From positions 1,860,001 through 1,924,000 of the forward strand of contig NZ_JACCBP010000001.1 of assembly GCF_013408655.1 (NCBI RefSeq): 64,000 nucleotides of DNA, read 5' to 3'. This DNA is from Pigmentiphaga litoralis. GTDB taxonomy: Bacteria > Pseudomonadota > Gammaproteobacteria > Burkholderiales > Burkholderiaceae_B. The position numbers were made by a program, and so were the translations under genes. This document shows positions 32,247 to 42,288 of the stretch, piece by piece. The first letter of the stretch is position 1, and each line of letters opens with the position of its first letter. The notes beneath the pieces were generated by a model. It saw nothing but the letters and a program-made list of their open reading frames with translations, ran no database searches and was not told the DNA's origin.

Positions 32247-34990
32247 CAGGCGGTTTCCGGTAGGACGGGCAGCTCGGCATCGGCATCGATGACCGGTGGC
32301 GTGCCCAAAGGCAAGGTAAATGTCAGGGCCGCGCCGCCCTGCGCCGACGCGCCGGCCGAGATGTGGCCGCCATGCGCATCGACGATGGCGCGGCAAATGG
32401 CCAGGCCCAGCCCCACGCCGGGCGTGGCCGACTCGGTGTCCCCGCGCGTGAACTTGTCGAACAGGCGGTCGGCCCGGCCGGGCGGCAGGCCCGGACCGTC
32501 ATCGGCCACGGTCACGCGCAGGTCCTTGCCGACGCAGGCGGCGGACAGGGTGATGCGCGTGGTGGGCGGCGTGTACTTCGCGGCGTTTTCCAGCAGGTTG
32601 GCCAGCACCCGTTCGATCAGGACGGCATCGAATTCGACCAGCGGCAGATCGGGCGGCAGCGTGACCGTGACCGCTCGGGGCCCCAGCTGTCGGCGCACGG
32701 ACTGGATCGCCGTCCCGATGATTTCTTCCAGCGACTGCCATTCGCGCCGCAAGGTGATCGCGCCGCTTTGTATGCGCGCCATGTCCAGCAGGTTGGCGAC
32801 CAGCGTGCTCATGTGCATGACCTCGTCGCGGATCGCATGCACCTGGTCCAATTGATCGGGCGATAAGGCCGGCGGGACGGTGGCCAGCGATTCGGCCAGC
32901 CCCGCCAGCACGGTCAATGGCGTGCGGATGTCGTGCGACATGGCCGACAGCAAGGAATTGCGCAGGCGTTCGGCCTCCATGCCCACCAGGGTCTGGCGCG
33001 CGACGTCGGCATAGTGCACCCGCTCCAGCGCGATCGCGATCAGGCTGGCAAAGGTGTCGAGCTGGCGTTGCTGCTCGGGAATCAACAGCCAGCGGGGGTC
33101 TTGCGGGCGGATGGCAAGCACCCCGCGAATGCGCATGGGCGCGCGCAGCGGCACGTAGCGAAAGGGACTGGCGGGCAAGGTGTCGGTGCTCAGGCCCGCC
33201 TGCCGATCCTGGTCGCACGCCCACTGCGCAATGCCCAGGTCCAGGCCATCGGGCGCAGGGTGCGGCATGACCAGGGCATCGTCGTCGCCGGGCAGCAGCA
33301 ACACCACCTGGCTGCCAAAGGCCGACGACAAGGTGCTGCCGGTCGACTCGACCACCTGGTCTCGCTGCAAGGCGCCCGACAGATCGCGGGCGAATTCAAA
33401 CAGCTTGCGGGCGCGCGTTTCGCGGTGCGCGGCGATGCGCGCCTGGAAGCGCAGGCCCGCCGTCAGTTGCCCGACGACCAGGCCAACCGCAAGCATGACG
33501 CCAAAGGTCAGCACGTATTGGGCATCATTGACCGTGAACGACAGGATGGGCGGGATGAAGAACAGGTCAAAGGCCGCGACGTTCAGCAAGGCGGCCAGCG
33601 CCGCCGGCCCCCGCCCCTGGCGCACCGCGATCCCGACCACGCCCAGCAGGAACAGCATGGCGATATTGGTCGGTTCCAGCAGATCGGACAGGGGTTGCAG
33701 GCACGCGGTCGTGATCACCGCGCCCAGCACCGGCCACAGGTAGGCAGTCCAGCGGCTGCGGCCCGAGGCCGGCTCGGCGGCGCGCGATGCCATCGATCGG
33801 GCGTCGCGCCCGGCCGTGCCGGACGGTGACGGCGTGTCGCTGCGCGGCGCGCCGATCCGGATCACGTCCAGGTCGGCGCCGCAACGCGCGACCTCGTCCG
33901 CGGGCTGCCTGTGCCAGGGGTGTGGCCATAAGGCCCCCGCTTTCGGCCGCGCCGGCCCCATCACCAGGGTCGACAGATTGTGTTCGCGGGCATGCTCCAC
34001 CAGGGCCTGCGCAACGTTGGCGCCGGTCAGCACGGCGGTGGTGGCGGACAGCGTTTCGGCCAGGTGCAGCGTGGCCAGCACCCGCATGCGCTCGGTGCGC
34101 GGCGCGCGCTGCAAGGCGGGGGTTTCGACGTACACGGCATGCCAGGCGATGTTGAGCCGGCCGGCCAGGCGCGCCGTGCTGCGCACGACCTGCTCGCCTT
34201 CCGGCCCCGGCCCCACGCAAGCCAGCAAGGCTTCCTGGGTGCGCCACACGTCGCGGATCGATTGGGCATCGCGGTAGTCCAGCACATCGCCCTGCATGCG
34301 GTCGGCCATGCGGCGCAGCGCCAGTTCACGCAGCGCGATCAGGTTGCCCTTGCGAAAAAAGTGCTGCGCCGCCCGTTCGGCCTGCGGCGCGACATAGACC
34401 TTGCCGGCTTTGAGCCGCGCGAGCAGTTCGTCGGCCGGCACGTCCACCATCACCACTTCGTCGGCAGTGTCGAACACCGAATCGGGCAAGGTTTCCTGCA
34501 CCCGGATGCCGACGATGCCCGCAACCACGTCGTTCAGACTTTCCAGATGTTGGATATTGAGCGTGCTCAGCACGTCGATCCCGGCGGCCAGCACGTCTTC
34601 CATGTCCTGCCACCGTTTGGGGTGCCGGGAGCCTGGCGCATTCGAATGCGCCAGCTCGTCCACCAGCAGCAGGCCGGGCCGGCGGGCCAGCGCCGCGTCC
34701 AGGTCGAACTCGGCCAGGTCGCGGCCGCGATGCGGCACGGTGCGCAGCGGCAGCCGCGCCAGGCCTTCGACACGGGCGGCGGTGTCGGCGCGGCCGTGGG
34801 TCTCGACCACGCCGATCACCACATCCACGCCTTTGGCCACGGCCTCGTGCGCGGCGGTCAGCATGGCGTAGGTCTTGCCGGCGCCGGCCGACGCGCCGAT
34901 GTAGATCCGCAACCGGCCCCGTCCCGCGCGCAGTTCGTCGCTGCGCAGGCGGTCAAGCAACTGATCGGGATCGGGACGGGCAGCGCTCAT
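32246..34990 (-). CDS. kdpD: Osmosensitive potassium-channel sensor kinase KdpD
   Basis: This 914-residue membrane kinase has an N-terminal KdpD domain with Walker [14 protein letters not shown] and [16 protein letters not shown], a universal-stress-type segment (about 240-370), four closely spaced membrane helices (about 415-510), a GAF domain, HisKA with the His in [15 protein letters not shown], and an ATPase domain with [19 protein letters not shown] and GVGLGLAIC. Size is close to E. coli KdpD (894). It senses low potassium or high osmolarity and phosphorylates KdpE. Its ATG overlaps the kdpC stop (ATGA), so sensor and pump share one transcript, unlike systems with a separate promoter for the regulators. 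Confidence 0.96.
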   Translation of the reverse strand: MSAARPDPDQLLDRLRSDELRAGRGRLRIYIGASAGAGKTYAMLTAAHEAVAKGVDVVIGVVETHGRADTAARVEGLARLPLRTVPHRGRDLAEFDLDAALARRPGLLLVDELAHSNAPGSRHPKRWQDMEDVLAAGIDVLSTLNIQHLESLNDVVAGIVGIRVQETLPDSVFDTADEVVMVDVPADELLARLKAGKVYVAPQAERAAQHFFRKGNLIALRELALRRMADRMQGDVLDYRDAQSIRDVWRTQEALLACVGPGPEGEQVVRSTARLAGRLNIAWHAVYVETPALQRAPRTERMRVLATLHLAETLSATTAVLTGANVAQALVEHAREHNLSTLVMGPARPKAGALWPHPWHRQPADEVARCGADLDVIRIGAPRSDTPSPSGTAGRDARSMASRAAEPASGRSRWTAYLWPVLGAVITTACLQPLSDLLEPTNIAMLFLLGVVGIAVRQGRGPAALAALLNVAAFDLFFIPPILSFTVNDAQYVLTFGVMLAVGLVVGQLTAGLRFQARIAAHRETRARKLFEFARDLSGALQRDQVVESTGSTLSSAFGSQVVLLLPGDDDALVMPHPAPDGLDLGIAQWACDQDRQAGLSTDTLPASPFRYVPLRAPMRIRGVLAIRPQDPRWLLIPEQQRQLDTFASLIAIALERVHYADVARQTLVGMEAERLRNSLLSAMSHDIRTPLTVLAGLAESLATVPPALSPDQLDQVHAIRDEVMHMSTLVANLLDMARIQSGAITLRREWQSLEEIIGTAIQSVRRQLGPRAVTVTLPPDLPLVEFDAVLIERVLANLLENAAKYTPPTTRITLSAACVGKDLRVTVADDGPGLPPGRADRLFDKFTRGDTESATPGVGLGLAICRAIVDAHGGHISAGASAQGGAALTFTLPLGTPPVIDADAELPVLPETA

Positions 34991-35601
34991 TTCGCCTTGT
35001 CGGTCGAAGCGATGGGGGTCGAGGCCCCGGGCAGGGACGCCAGCAGGGCCAGGTTCAAGGCCAGCACATTGACGCGCGGCTCACCCAGGAAACCCCATTG
35101 TCGCGCTTCCTTGTGCGTTTCCACCAGCGCACGCACCGCATCGGCCGACAGCCCGCGCGCAGCCGCCACACGGCCGACCTGGTAGTAGGCGCCGGCCAGG
35201 CTGATGTGCGGGTCGAGCCCGCTGGCCGATGCCGTCACCAGGTCCACCGGGACCGGCAGCGTGTTGGCCGGGTCGGCAGCCTTCAGGGCATCGATCCGGC
35301 CCTGGATGGCCGTGACCAGCGCAGGGTTGGTCGGTCCCAGGTTGGAGCCGGACGACGCCGCTGCGTTGTACGGCGTGGGCGCGGTGGCCGACGGGCGGCC
35401 CCAGAACAGGCCGGGATCGGTGAAGGACTGACCGATCAGCGACGAGCCGATGATCTTGCCGTCGTGCCGCACCAGGCTCCCCTGCGCCTGGTCGGGAAAC
35501 AGCGCGCCACCGGCACGTGTCAGAAGCCAGGGGTAGACAAGGCCGGTGACCACCGACAGCAATACGAACAGGGTCAGGGCGGGACGCAGTAATTGGCGCA
35601 T
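34987..35601 (-). CDS. kdpC: Potassium-transporting ATPase subunit KdpC
   Basis: This 204-residue subunit has one N-terminal membrane helix ([20 protein letters not shown]) and the KdpC motifs [29 protein letters not shown] and [22 protein letters not shown]-terminal RVAAARG segment and [15 protein letters not shown] ending ([15 protein letters not shown]) follow. It stabilises the KdpFABC complex and raises ATP affinity. It overlaps kdpD by four bases and starts ten bases after kdpB. Confidence 0.95.
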   Translation of the reverse strand: MRQLLRPALTLFVLLSVVTGLVYPWLLTRAGGALFPDQAQGSLVRHDGKIIGSSLIGQSFTDPGLFWGRPSATAPTPYNAAASSGSNLGPTNPALVTAIQGRIDALKAADPANTLPVPVDLVTASASGLDPHISLAGAYYQVGRVAAARGLSADAVRALVETHKEARQWGFLGEPRVNVLALNLALLASLPGASTPIASTDKAK

Positions 35602-35610
35602 GACGATTCC

Positions 35611-37689
35611 TTAGACGAGATGAAGGGCGACGAGCGCCATGTCGATCAGCTTGATGCCGACGAACGGGGCAATCAGGCCACCCAGGCCGTACACCAGCAG
35701 ATTGCGGCGCAGCAGCGCATTGGCGCCCACGGCGCGATACGCGACGCCGCGCAAGGCCAGCGGAATCAGCGCGACGATGATGACCGCGTTGAAGATGACA
35801 GCGGACAGGATGGCGGACGATGGACTGGCCAGCCCCATGACATTGAGCGCGCTCAATTGCGGATAGGTGGCCACGAAAGCGGCCGGGATGATGGCAAAGA
35901 ATTTGGCCACGTCATTGGCGGTGGAAAAGGTCGTCAGCGCACCCCGGGTCATGAGCAACTGCTTGCCGGTTTCAACGATTTCCAGCAGCTTGGTCGGATT
36001 CGAATCCAGGTCGACCATATTGCCCGCCTCTTTCGCGGCTTGCGTACCGGTGTTCATGGCGACCGCCACGTCGGCCTGCGCCAGCGCGGGCGCATCGTTG
36101 GTGCCATCGCCCGTCATGGCCACCAGGCGGCCTTCGGACTGGTAATCGCGGATCAGCTTGAGCTTGGCTTCGGGCGTGGCTTCGGCCAGGAAGTCATCAA
36201 CGCCGGCTTCAGCGGCAATGGCCGCGGCCGTCAACCGGTTGTCGCCCGTGATCATCACGGTCTTGATGCCCATGCGGCGCAGTTCGGCAAAGCGTTCCTT
36301 GATGCCGCCCTTCACGATGTCCTTGAGTTCGACCATGCCCTTGACCTCACGGCCATCCGCCACCACCAGCGGCGTGCTGCCGTTGCGCGCGGCCGCGTCC
36401 ACCGCTGCCTGCACGTCGGCCGGGAAGGTCCCGCCCAGGGCCTCGATATGCTGGCGCACGGCCTGCGACGAGCCCTTGCGGATCTGCCGCGGACCGCCCT
36501 CGCCTGCCAGGTTGATCCCGCTCATGCGGGTCTGCGCCGTGAAGGGAACGAAGGTCGCCGACAGGCTGGCCATGTCGCGCTCCCGGACATTGAAGCGCTG
36601 CTTGGCCAGCACGGCGATGCTGCGGCCTTCGGGCGTTTCATCCGCCAGCGACGCCAGTTGCGCCAGGTCGGCCAGCGCCTGTTCGGTGACGCCCCCGGCC
36701 GGCACGAAGGCCGACGCCTGGCGATTGCCCAGCGTGATGGTGCCCGTCTTGTCGAGCAGCAGGACGTCCACATCGCCGGCGGCTTCCACCGCGCGGCCGG
36801 ACGTCGCGATCACATTCGCCTGCATCATGCGGCTCATGCCGGCCACGCCGATGGCGGACAGCAGCCCGCCGATGGTTGTCGGAATCAAGCATACGAGCAG
36901 CGACACCAGCACGGTGATCGAGACGACCGACCCCGCACCGGATGACGTGACCGCGTAATACGAAAACGGCATCAAGGTGACCGTGACGACCAGGAACACC
37001 AGGGTCAGCGCCACCAGCAGGATCGTCAGCGCGATCTCGTTCGGCGTCTTCTGGCGCTTGGCGTTTTCCACCATCGCGATCATGCGGTCCAGGAAGGCTT
37101 CCCCCGGATTGACCGCGACCCGCACGATAAGCCAGTCCGACAGCACGCGGGTGCCGCCCGTCACGGCCGAAAAATCGCCGCCCGATTCGCGGATGACCGG
37201 CGCCGATTCGCCGGTGATCGCGCTCTCGTCCACCGACGCCACGCCGTCGAGCACCTCGCCATCCACCGGCACCAGATCGCCGGCCTGCACCAGCACCAGG
37301 TCGCCCTTGCGCAGGTCGGTGGACGGCACCTCGCGCCATCCGCCCGCCCGGTCCGGACGGGCCAGTTTCCTGGCGGTCGTGCTTTGCTTGAGCCCGCGCA
37401 GCGAGGCGGCCTGGGCCTTGCTGCGGCCTTCGGCCATGGCTTCGGCAAAGTTGGCGAACAGGACGGTGAACCACAGCCAGGCGGTAATGGCGAGGATGAA
37501 ACCCGCCGGCGCCTCGCCTTCACCGAACAGCGCCTGCAGCCATAACGCGGTCGTCAGCATGCTGCCGACATAGACCACGAACATGACCGGATTGCGCCAC
37601 TGCACGCGGGGGTCGAGCTTGATGAACGCGGCCTTGACCGCGCCGGCGGCCAGCACCGGATCCCAAAGGGAAAAAGAATGTCGTGTCAT
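35611..37689 (-). CDS. kdpB: Potassium-transporting ATPase ATP-binding subunit KdpB
   Basis: This 692-residue P-type ATPase has phosphorylation Asp in [14 protein letters not shown], the actuator motif [13 protein letters not shown], hinge [20 protein letters not shown] and ATP-binding segments ([16 protein letters not shown]). Membrane helices include [20 protein letters not shown]. It energises potassium uptake through KdpA at the cytoplasmic membrane. Length equals the family norm (about 680-700). It sits 16 bases after kdpA. Confidence 0.97.
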   Translation of the reverse strand: MTRHSFSLWDPVLAAGAVKAAFIKLDPRVQWRNPVMFVVYVGSMLTTALWLQALFGEGEAPAGFILAITAWLWFTVLFANFAEAMAEGRSKAQAASLRGLKQSTTARKLARPDRAGGWREVPSTDLRKGDLVLVQAGDLVPVDGEVLDGVASVDESAITGESAPVIRESGGDFSAVTGGTRVLSDWLIVRVAVNPGEAFLDRMIAMVENAKRQKTPNEIALTILLVALTLVFLVVTVTLMPFSYYAVTSSGAGSVVSITVLVSLLVCLIPTTIGGLLSAIGVAGMSRMMQANVIATSGRAVEAAGDVDVLLLDKTGTITLGNRQASAFVPAGGVTEQALADLAQLASLADETPEGRSIAVLAKQRFNVRERDMASLSATFVPFTAQTRMSGINLAGEGGPRQIRKGSSQAVRQHIEALGGTFPADVQAAVDAAARNGSTPLVVADGREVKGMVELKDIVKGGIKERFAELRRMGIKTVMITGDNRLTAAAIAAEAGVDDFLAEATPEAKLKLIRDYQSEGRLVAMTGDGTNDAPALAQADVAVAMNTGTQAAKEAGNMVDLDSNPTKLLEIVETGKQLLMTRGALTTFSTANDVAKFFAIIPAAFVATYPQLSALNVMGLASPSSAILSAVIFNAVIIVALIPLALRGVAYRAVGANALLRRNLLVYGLGGLIAPFVGIKLIDMALVALHLV

Positions 37690-37705
37690 GGAAGTCTCGG
37701 GTTCC

Positions 37706-39484
37706 TCAGTGGCCGGGATACAGCATGAGGTGTTCGACGATCGGCCCGAGGGCGAGCGCCGGAACGAAATTGAGCAGGCCGATCAGCACCACGGTGCCCA
37801 CCAGCAGGGTCACGAACAGGGGGCCGTGCGTCGGCAAGGTGCCCGCGGTGACAGGCACGCGCTTCTTGGCAGCCAATGATCCGGCCAGCGCAAGCACGGC
37901 CACGATGACGGCAAAGCGGCCGAACCACATGGCCACGCCTTGCAGCGTGTTGTAGAAGGGCGTGTTGGCCGACAGGCCGGCAAAGGCGCTGCCGTTGTTG
38001 TTCGCGCCCGAGGTCAGCGCATACAGCATTTCGGAAAAGCCATGCGGTCCGGGGTTGGCCAGACCCGCCAGGCCATCCGGATGCACCCCGGCCAGCGCGG
38101 TGCCGACCAGCGTCAGGATGGGCGCAGCCAGGAGAGCGATCGCGGCCATCTTCATCTCGAAGGGCTCGATCTTCTTGCCCAGGTATTCGGGTGTGCGGCC
38201 GATCATCAGGCCCGCCAGGAACACGGCGACCAGCGCCACCACGAGCATGCCGTACAGGCCCGTGCCGACGCCGCCGAACACCACTTCACCCAGCTGCATC
38301 AACACCATCGGTCCCATGCCGCCCAGGGGCGTGAACGAGTCGTGCATGGCATTGACCGCGCCACACGATGCGGCCGTGGTCACGGTCGCAAACAGTGCCG
38401 ATGCCCCGATGCCGAAGCGCGTTTCCTTGCCTTCCATGTTGCCGCCCGCCTGGCTCATGCCATAGGACTGGTCGACGCCCAACGCGGCGATCAACGGGTT
38501 GCCCTGCTGTTCGGCAGCGATGGTGCCGGTGGCCACGACCACGAAGATCAGCGTCATGGCCGCAAGGACCGCCCAAGCCTGGCGCAGGTCGCCCACCAGC
38601 TTGCCGAACATGACGCACAGCGCGGTCGGGATCAGGAAGATGGACAGCATTTGCAGCAGGTTGGTCAGCGCGGTGGGGTTTTCGAAGGGGTGCGCCGAAT
38701 TGGCATTGAAGAAGCCGCCGCCATTGGTGCCCAGCATCTTGATGGCTTCCTGCGACGCCACGGGACCCATCGCGATCGCCTGGGTGGCATCGGCCCCGCC
38801 TTGCAGCGTGGTGACCGACAGATACGCATCCAGGTTCTGCACCACGCCCTGGCTGATCAGGAACAGAGCAAACAGGATGGCCAGGGGCAGCAGCACGTAC
38901 AGCGTGACGCGGGTCAGGTCCACCCAGGCGTTGCCCAGCGACGCGCTGGACCGCGCGGCCATGCCGCGAATCAATGCGAACACGACCGCGATGCCAGTGG
39001 CGGCCGACAGGAAGTTCTGCACGGTCAACGCCAGCATCTGGGTCAGATAGCTCATCGTGGCTTCGCCGGCATAGCCTTGCCAGTTGGTGTTGCTGGCGAA
39101 GCTGATCGCGGTGTTGAAGGCCGAGTCCGCGCTGATCGCCGGCAGGCCTTGCGGATTGAGTGGCAAGGACAGCTGGAACCGTTGCAGGGCATACACCGCG
39201 AGCACACCGATCAGGTTGAAGACCAGCAGCGACAGGGCGTAGGACTTCCATCCCATGCCCTGCGCGGCGTCCACACCGGCCAGACGGAACAGGCCGCGTT
39301 CCATCTGCGCGCCGCGGGACAGCGGCGCCGGAAAGCGGCCGTCGGCCACCCGGGTCAGCCACAGGCCCAAGGGCCATGCCGCCAAGAACAGAACTACCAG
39401 GAAGACGGCCAGCAGCATCCAGGACTGGCCGGTGATCAGCGCGTCGGTCGTTGCGTTTGTCAACGAATTGCCTGCGGCGTTCAT
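37706..39484 (-). CDS. kdpA: Potassium-transporting ATPase subunit KdpA
   Basis: This 592-residue channel-like subunit of the superfamily of K+ transporters has ten hydrophobic segments and four selectivity-loop regions, seen as [59 protein letters not shown] and [20 protein letters not shown]. These match KdpA of other proteobacteria. The start overlaps the kdpF stop (TGATG), so KdpF and KdpA are translationally coupled. Confidence 0.96.
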   Translation of the reverse strand: MNAAGNSLTNATTDALITGQSWMLLAVFLVVLFLAAWPLGLWLTRVADGRFPAPLSRGAQMERGLFRLAGVDAAQGMGWKSYALSLLVFNLIGVLAVYALQRFQLSLPLNPQGLPAISADSAFNTAISFASNTNWQGYAGEATMSYLTQMLALTVQNFLSAATGIAVVFALIRGMAARSSASLGNAWVDLTRVTLYVLLPLAILFALFLISQGVVQNLDAYLSVTTLQGGADATQAIAMGPVASQEAIKMLGTNGGGFFNANSAHPFENPTALTNLLQMLSIFLIPTALCVMFGKLVGDLRQAWAVLAAMTLIFVVVATGTIAAEQQGNPLIAALGVDQSYGMSQAGGNMEGKETRFGIGASALFATVTTAASCGAVNAMHDSFTPLGGMGPMVLMQLGEVVFGGVGTGLYGMLVVALVAVFLAGLMIGRTPEYLGKKIEPFEMKMAAIALLAAPILTLVGTALAGVHPDGLAGLANPGPHGFSEMLYALTSGANNNGSAFAGLSANTPFYNTLQGVAMWFGRFAVIVAVLALAGSLAAKKRVPVTAGTLPTHGPLFVTLLVGTVVLIGLLNFVPALALGPIVEHLMLYPGH

Positions 39485-39573
39485 CAGAAGTCCTCCGCGC
39501 GGAACAGGGCCACCAGCAGGTAGATGAACAGGCCGGCGGCCAGCACGCCGCTCACGATCATGATCGCGTTCAC
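39484..39573 (-). CDS. kdpF: Potassium-transporting ATPase small subunit KdpF
   Basis: This 29-residue membrane peptide is read from a GTG at 39571-39573. It consists of one helix ([20 protein letters not shown]) and ends RAEDF, comparable with the 29-residue E. coli KdpF ending INAEAF. The GTG overlaps the stop of the preceding 34-residue peptide in GTGA, which supports this start over the ATG four codons later. Its stop overlaps the kdpA ATG. It stabilises the pump complex in the membrane. Confidence 0.88.
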   Translation of the reverse strand: MNAIMIVSGVLAAGLFIYLLVALFRAEDF

Positions 39574-39674
39574 GTGCGGGCTCCCGGGGTGGCGCCCAGC
39601 CGGTCGCACAGCGCGACCAGGCCCAGCGTGAGGCCGAACAGGCCTGCGGTCAGGGCGAGAAAAATCAGATCCAT
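39570..39674 (-). CDS. 34-residue membrane peptide upstream of kdpF
   Basis: A short frame from the ATG at 39672-39674, with GAGG about seven bases upstream, encodes [20 protein letters not shown] plus [14 protein letters not shown]. This is a single hydrophobic helix with a basic cytoplasmic tail. Its TGA overlaps the kdpF GTG by three bases, so ribosomes can pass from one to the other. Comparable tiny ORFs precede kdpF in other proteobacteria, to my recollection, but they are usually unannotated. It may be a further accessory subunit or a leader that couples translation to the pump genes. The coding call rests on the ribosome site, the helix and the overlap. Confidence 0.72.
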   Translation of the reverse strand: MDLIFLALTAGLFGLTLGLVALCDRLGATPGART

Positions 39675-39733
39675 ACATGCCTCATACCGATATCTTGACG
39701 AGGCCTCCAGCGTAGGGAGATGCCCGTCAAATC

Positions 39734-39773
39734 GGTGTAGAAAGCTCGGCACGGGGTATCAAGAAAGCGTAAA
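39734..39773 (-). promoter_or_regulatory. Candidate kdp promoter with KdpE-like site
   Basis: On the minus strand TTGATA (39757-39762) and TACACC (39734-39739) are spaced by 17 bases, about 60 bases before the 34-residue peptide. The 22 bases at 39752-39773, read on the minus strand as TTTACGCTTTCTTGATAC and four more bases CCCG, resemble the T-rich E. coli KdpE site as I recall it (TTTATACTTTTTTTACAC, then CCCG). Confidence 0.5.
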
Positions 39774-39867
39774 GACGCCCTGTCTTGACAGCTTTTTTGC
39801 AGGCGAGTCCCTACTGTGTCGGCACGCCGGGCATGCGTTCCCGGCGCTGACCACAAGGATGTTTTCA

Positions 39868-40644
39868 ATGATGACCCGACCCGCATTGCTCGCGTGTCTG
39901 CTGTGCAGCCTGGGCGCGACCGCCGCCGCGCAGACCCCGGACACCGGTTTTTTCCCGAAAGCTGCCACCTTTGCCAACGACGTCACGGTGACGGCAAATG
40001 TGGCGCTGGCCAACGAATATCGCTATCGCGGTATCGGCCAGACCAACGGCCGCCCGGCACTGCAGGGCGGCTTCGACCTGGTGCACGCCAGTGGCTTTTA
40101 TGTCGGCAACTGGAACAGCAACATCAGCTGGCTGTCGGACTCGAACCCTGGCGTATCGTCGTCACTGGAGATGGATTTCTATGGTGGCTACAAGGCCACG
40201 ACCGGACCCGTCGCGTGGGACGTGGGCGTGCTGCAATACGCCTACCCGGGCAGCCGGCCAGACGGCTTCACATCACCCGACACGACCGAGGTGTACGCCA
40301 GCGCGGGCGCGGGGCCGGTGGTGTTCAAGTACTCGCATGCGCTCACCAACCTGTTCGGTTTTGCCGACACGAAAAACAGTGGCTATGCGGACCTGACGGG
40401 CACGATGAATACCGGGGTGTGGGGCATGACCGCGACCGCCCATGTCGGGCACCAATGGGTGCACAACCTGTCGGCGGCGTCGTATTCGGACTGGCGGGTG
40501 GGATTGTCGAAAGACCTGGGCGCGAGCACGGTGTTGGCGGCCGCGTGGCTCGACACCAACGCGGACCGCAGCGTGTACACGAACACGCGCGGCCGCTACC
40601 TTGGAAAGGGCATGGTCCTGATCAGCCTGACCCGGACCTTCTGA
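39868..40644 (+). CDS. TorF-family putative porin
   Basis: This 258-residue protein starts at the ATG at 39868 (MMTRPALLACLLCSLGATAA) because AAGGA lies eight bases upstream; an ATG three codons earlier lacks a ribosome site. A signal peptide ends after AAA or AAQ. The mature part has alternating beta-strand patterns: VTVTANVALANEYRYRGIGQ, GFYVGNWNSNISW, LEMDFYGGYKA and a C-terminal strand ending MVLISLTRTF with terminal Phe. This is the pattern of the TIGR02001/TorF outer-membrane family. A consensus TTGACA at 39785-39790 may be its -35. It diverges from the kdp operon, so joint control is possible but unproven. Confidence 0.85.
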   Translation: MMTRPALLACLLCSLGATAAAQTPDTGFFPKAATFANDVTVTANVALANEYRYRGIGQTNGRPALQGGFDLVHASGFYVGNWNSNISWLSDSNPGVSSSLEMDFYGGYKATTGPVAWDVGVLQYAYPGSRPDGFTSPDTTEVYASAGAGPVVFKYSHALTNLFGFADTKNSGYADLTGTMNTGVWGMTATAHVGHQWVHNLSAASYSDWRVGLSKDLGASTVLAAAWLDTNADRSVYTNTRGRYLGKGMVLISLTRTF

Positions 40645-40660
40645 ACGCTGGCCGTGTGAA

Positions 40661-42274
40661 TCAGAAGCCGGCGGCCGCGCCATCGCGGCGCGGATCGCTG
40701 GCGGCCACGTACCCTTGCGTGCCCGGATCGCCCATCTTCCAGATGAACTGCCCGGCGCCAAAGTCCTGGTACGAATCGTTGATGATCGCCGTGCGATGGC
40801 CGCGCGCCGCCAGTCCGGCCACCACGTCGGCCGGCACCGCGCTTTCCAGGTTGATCTCCAGCCCGGCGTTGTAGCGCCAGCGCGGTGCATCGCACGCGGC
40901 TTGCGGATTCTGCTTGAAGTCCAGCATGCGGACCAGGGTCTGCATGTGGCCTTGCGGCTGCATGTTGCCCCCCATCACGCCAAAGCTCATGACCGGCTGC
41001 CCGTCTTGCGTCAGGAAGGCCGGAATGATGGTGTGGAACGGCCGCTTGCCCGGCGCAACCACATTCGCGCTGGCCGGATCCAGGGTGAAGCCGAAGCCGC
41101 GGTTCTGCAGGCTGATGCCGAATTCCGGTTCGACCACCCCCGATCCGAAGCCCTGGAAATTGCTCTGGATGAAGCTCACCATCATGCCGTTTTCGTCGGC
41201 GGCGGTCAGGTAGATGGTGCCGCCCTTGACCGGGTTGCCAAAGCCGAAGTCCTGCGCCTTGTTGCGGTCGATCAGCTTGGCGCGCGAGGCCAGATAGGCA
41301 TCGTCCAGCAGATGCGCCGCCGTCACGCGCATGTGGTCCGGATCGGCCACGAATTCATACACGTCGGCAAAGGCCAGCTTCATGGCTTCGATCATCAGGT
41401 GCTGCGTCTCGGGCGAATCCACGCCGTGTTCCGCGACATCGAACTGATCAAGAATGCCGAGTGCGATCAGCGCGGCGATGCCCTGCCCGCTTGGCGGAAT
41501 TTCGTGCAGCGTGTAGCCGCGGTAATCACGCGAAATCGGCGTGACCCAGTCGGCGCGGTGATTGGCCAGATCCTGCTTGGTCAACGAGCCGCCCAGTTCC
41601 TTCGAAAAGGCCACCAGCGCATCGGCGATCTCGCCTTCGTAAAAGGACTTGCCCTTGCTTGACGCGATCGACCGCAGCGCGCGCGCCGCCGCCTTGAACT
41701 GGAACAGTTCGCCGATATCGGGCGCGCGGCCCCAGGGCATGAAGGCCTGGGCAAAACCCGGCAGGCTTTTCAGCTCGGCGGCGCCGGCGGCCCACTTCTG
41801 GCGCACCACCGGCGGCACCAGATAGCCCCGTTCGGCGATCTCGATGGCGGGCGCCATCAGATCCGCAAAAGGCAGCTTGCCGAACCGTTCGCTCAGCGCC
41901 ATCCACGCGCTGACCGCGCCCGGCACCGTGACCGAATCGATGCCGCGCTTGGGCGGCGTCGTCTGGCCATCGCCATACTTTTTCGAGAAGTAGTCGGGGG
42001 TCCACGCCTGGGGCGAACGGCCCGATGCGTTCAGGCCATGCAACTCCTTTCCGTCCCACAGGATGCAGAACGCATCCGACCCCAGGCCGTTGCTGACCGG
42101 CTCCAGCAGCGTCATGCAGGCGGCAGTGGCAATGGCGGCGTCGACCGCGTTACCGCCGGCAGCCAGCATGCGCAGGCCCGCCTGCGACGCCATCGGGTGC
42201 GACGTCGAGACCACGTTACGGGCGAACACCGGAATGCGCGCCGAAGGATAGGGATTCGAAAAGTTGAATTGCAT
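40661..42274 (-). CDS. Gamma-glutamyltransferase-family protein
   Basis: This 537-residue N-terminal-nucleophile hydrolase is of the GGT/YwrD type. The proenzyme would self-cleave before Thr353 in the segment GGTIYLTAADENGMMVSFIQ. Other landmarks are MASQAGLRMLAAGGNAVDAA, GLGSDAFCILWDGK, SVTVPGAVSAWMAL and MGGNMQPQGHMQTLVRMLDF. No signal peptide is seen, so it acts in the cytoplasm, unlike periplasmic GGT. Its gene follows a Bug-family receptor by 14 bases on the same strand, suggesting import and then hydrolysis of a gamma-glutamyl or related amide compound. Substrate remains unknown; members of this subgroup also act on other amides. Confidence 0.87.
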   Translation of the reverse strand: MQFNFSNPYPSARIPVFARNVVSTSHPMASQAGLRMLAAGGNAVDAAIATAACMTLLEPVSNGLGSDAFCILWDGKELHGLNASGRSPQAWTPDYFSKKYGDGQTTPPKRGIDSVTVPGAVSAWMALSERFGKLPFADLMAPAIEIAERGYLVPPVVRQKWAAGAAELKSLPGFAQAFMPWGRAPDIGELFQFKAAARALRSIASSKGKSFYEGEIADALVAFSKELGGSLTKQDLANHRADWVTPISRDYRGYTLHEIPPSGQGIAALIALGILDQFDVAEHGVDSPETQHLMIEAMKLAFADVYEFVADPDHMRVTAAHLLDDAYLASRAKLIDRNKAQDFGFGNPVKGGTIYLTAADENGMMVSFIQSNFQGFGSGVVEPEFGISLQNRGFGFTLDPASANVVAPGKRPFHTIIPAFLTQDGQPVMSFGVMGGNMQPQGHMQTLVRMLDFKQNPQAACDAPRWRYNAGLEINLESAVPADVVAGLAARGHRTAIINDSYQDFGAGQFIWKMGDPGTQGYVAASDPRRDGAAAGF

Positions 42275-42288
42275 GGTGGGCTTTCCTT

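Noticed and set aside
35593..36945. 450-codon plus-strand frame across kdpB
   Set aside because: It is antisense to kdpB, with no recognisable domain.
37940..39523. 527-codon plus-strand frame across kdpA
   Set aside because: It is antisense to kdpA and His/Gln/Arg-rich without family features.
40661..42274. Reading the GGT-like gene as a pseudogene because it lacks a signal peptide and the classic TTH motif
   Set aside because: The frame is full length and keeps the processing Thr in a YwrD-type context; this subgroup is naturally cytoplasmic.
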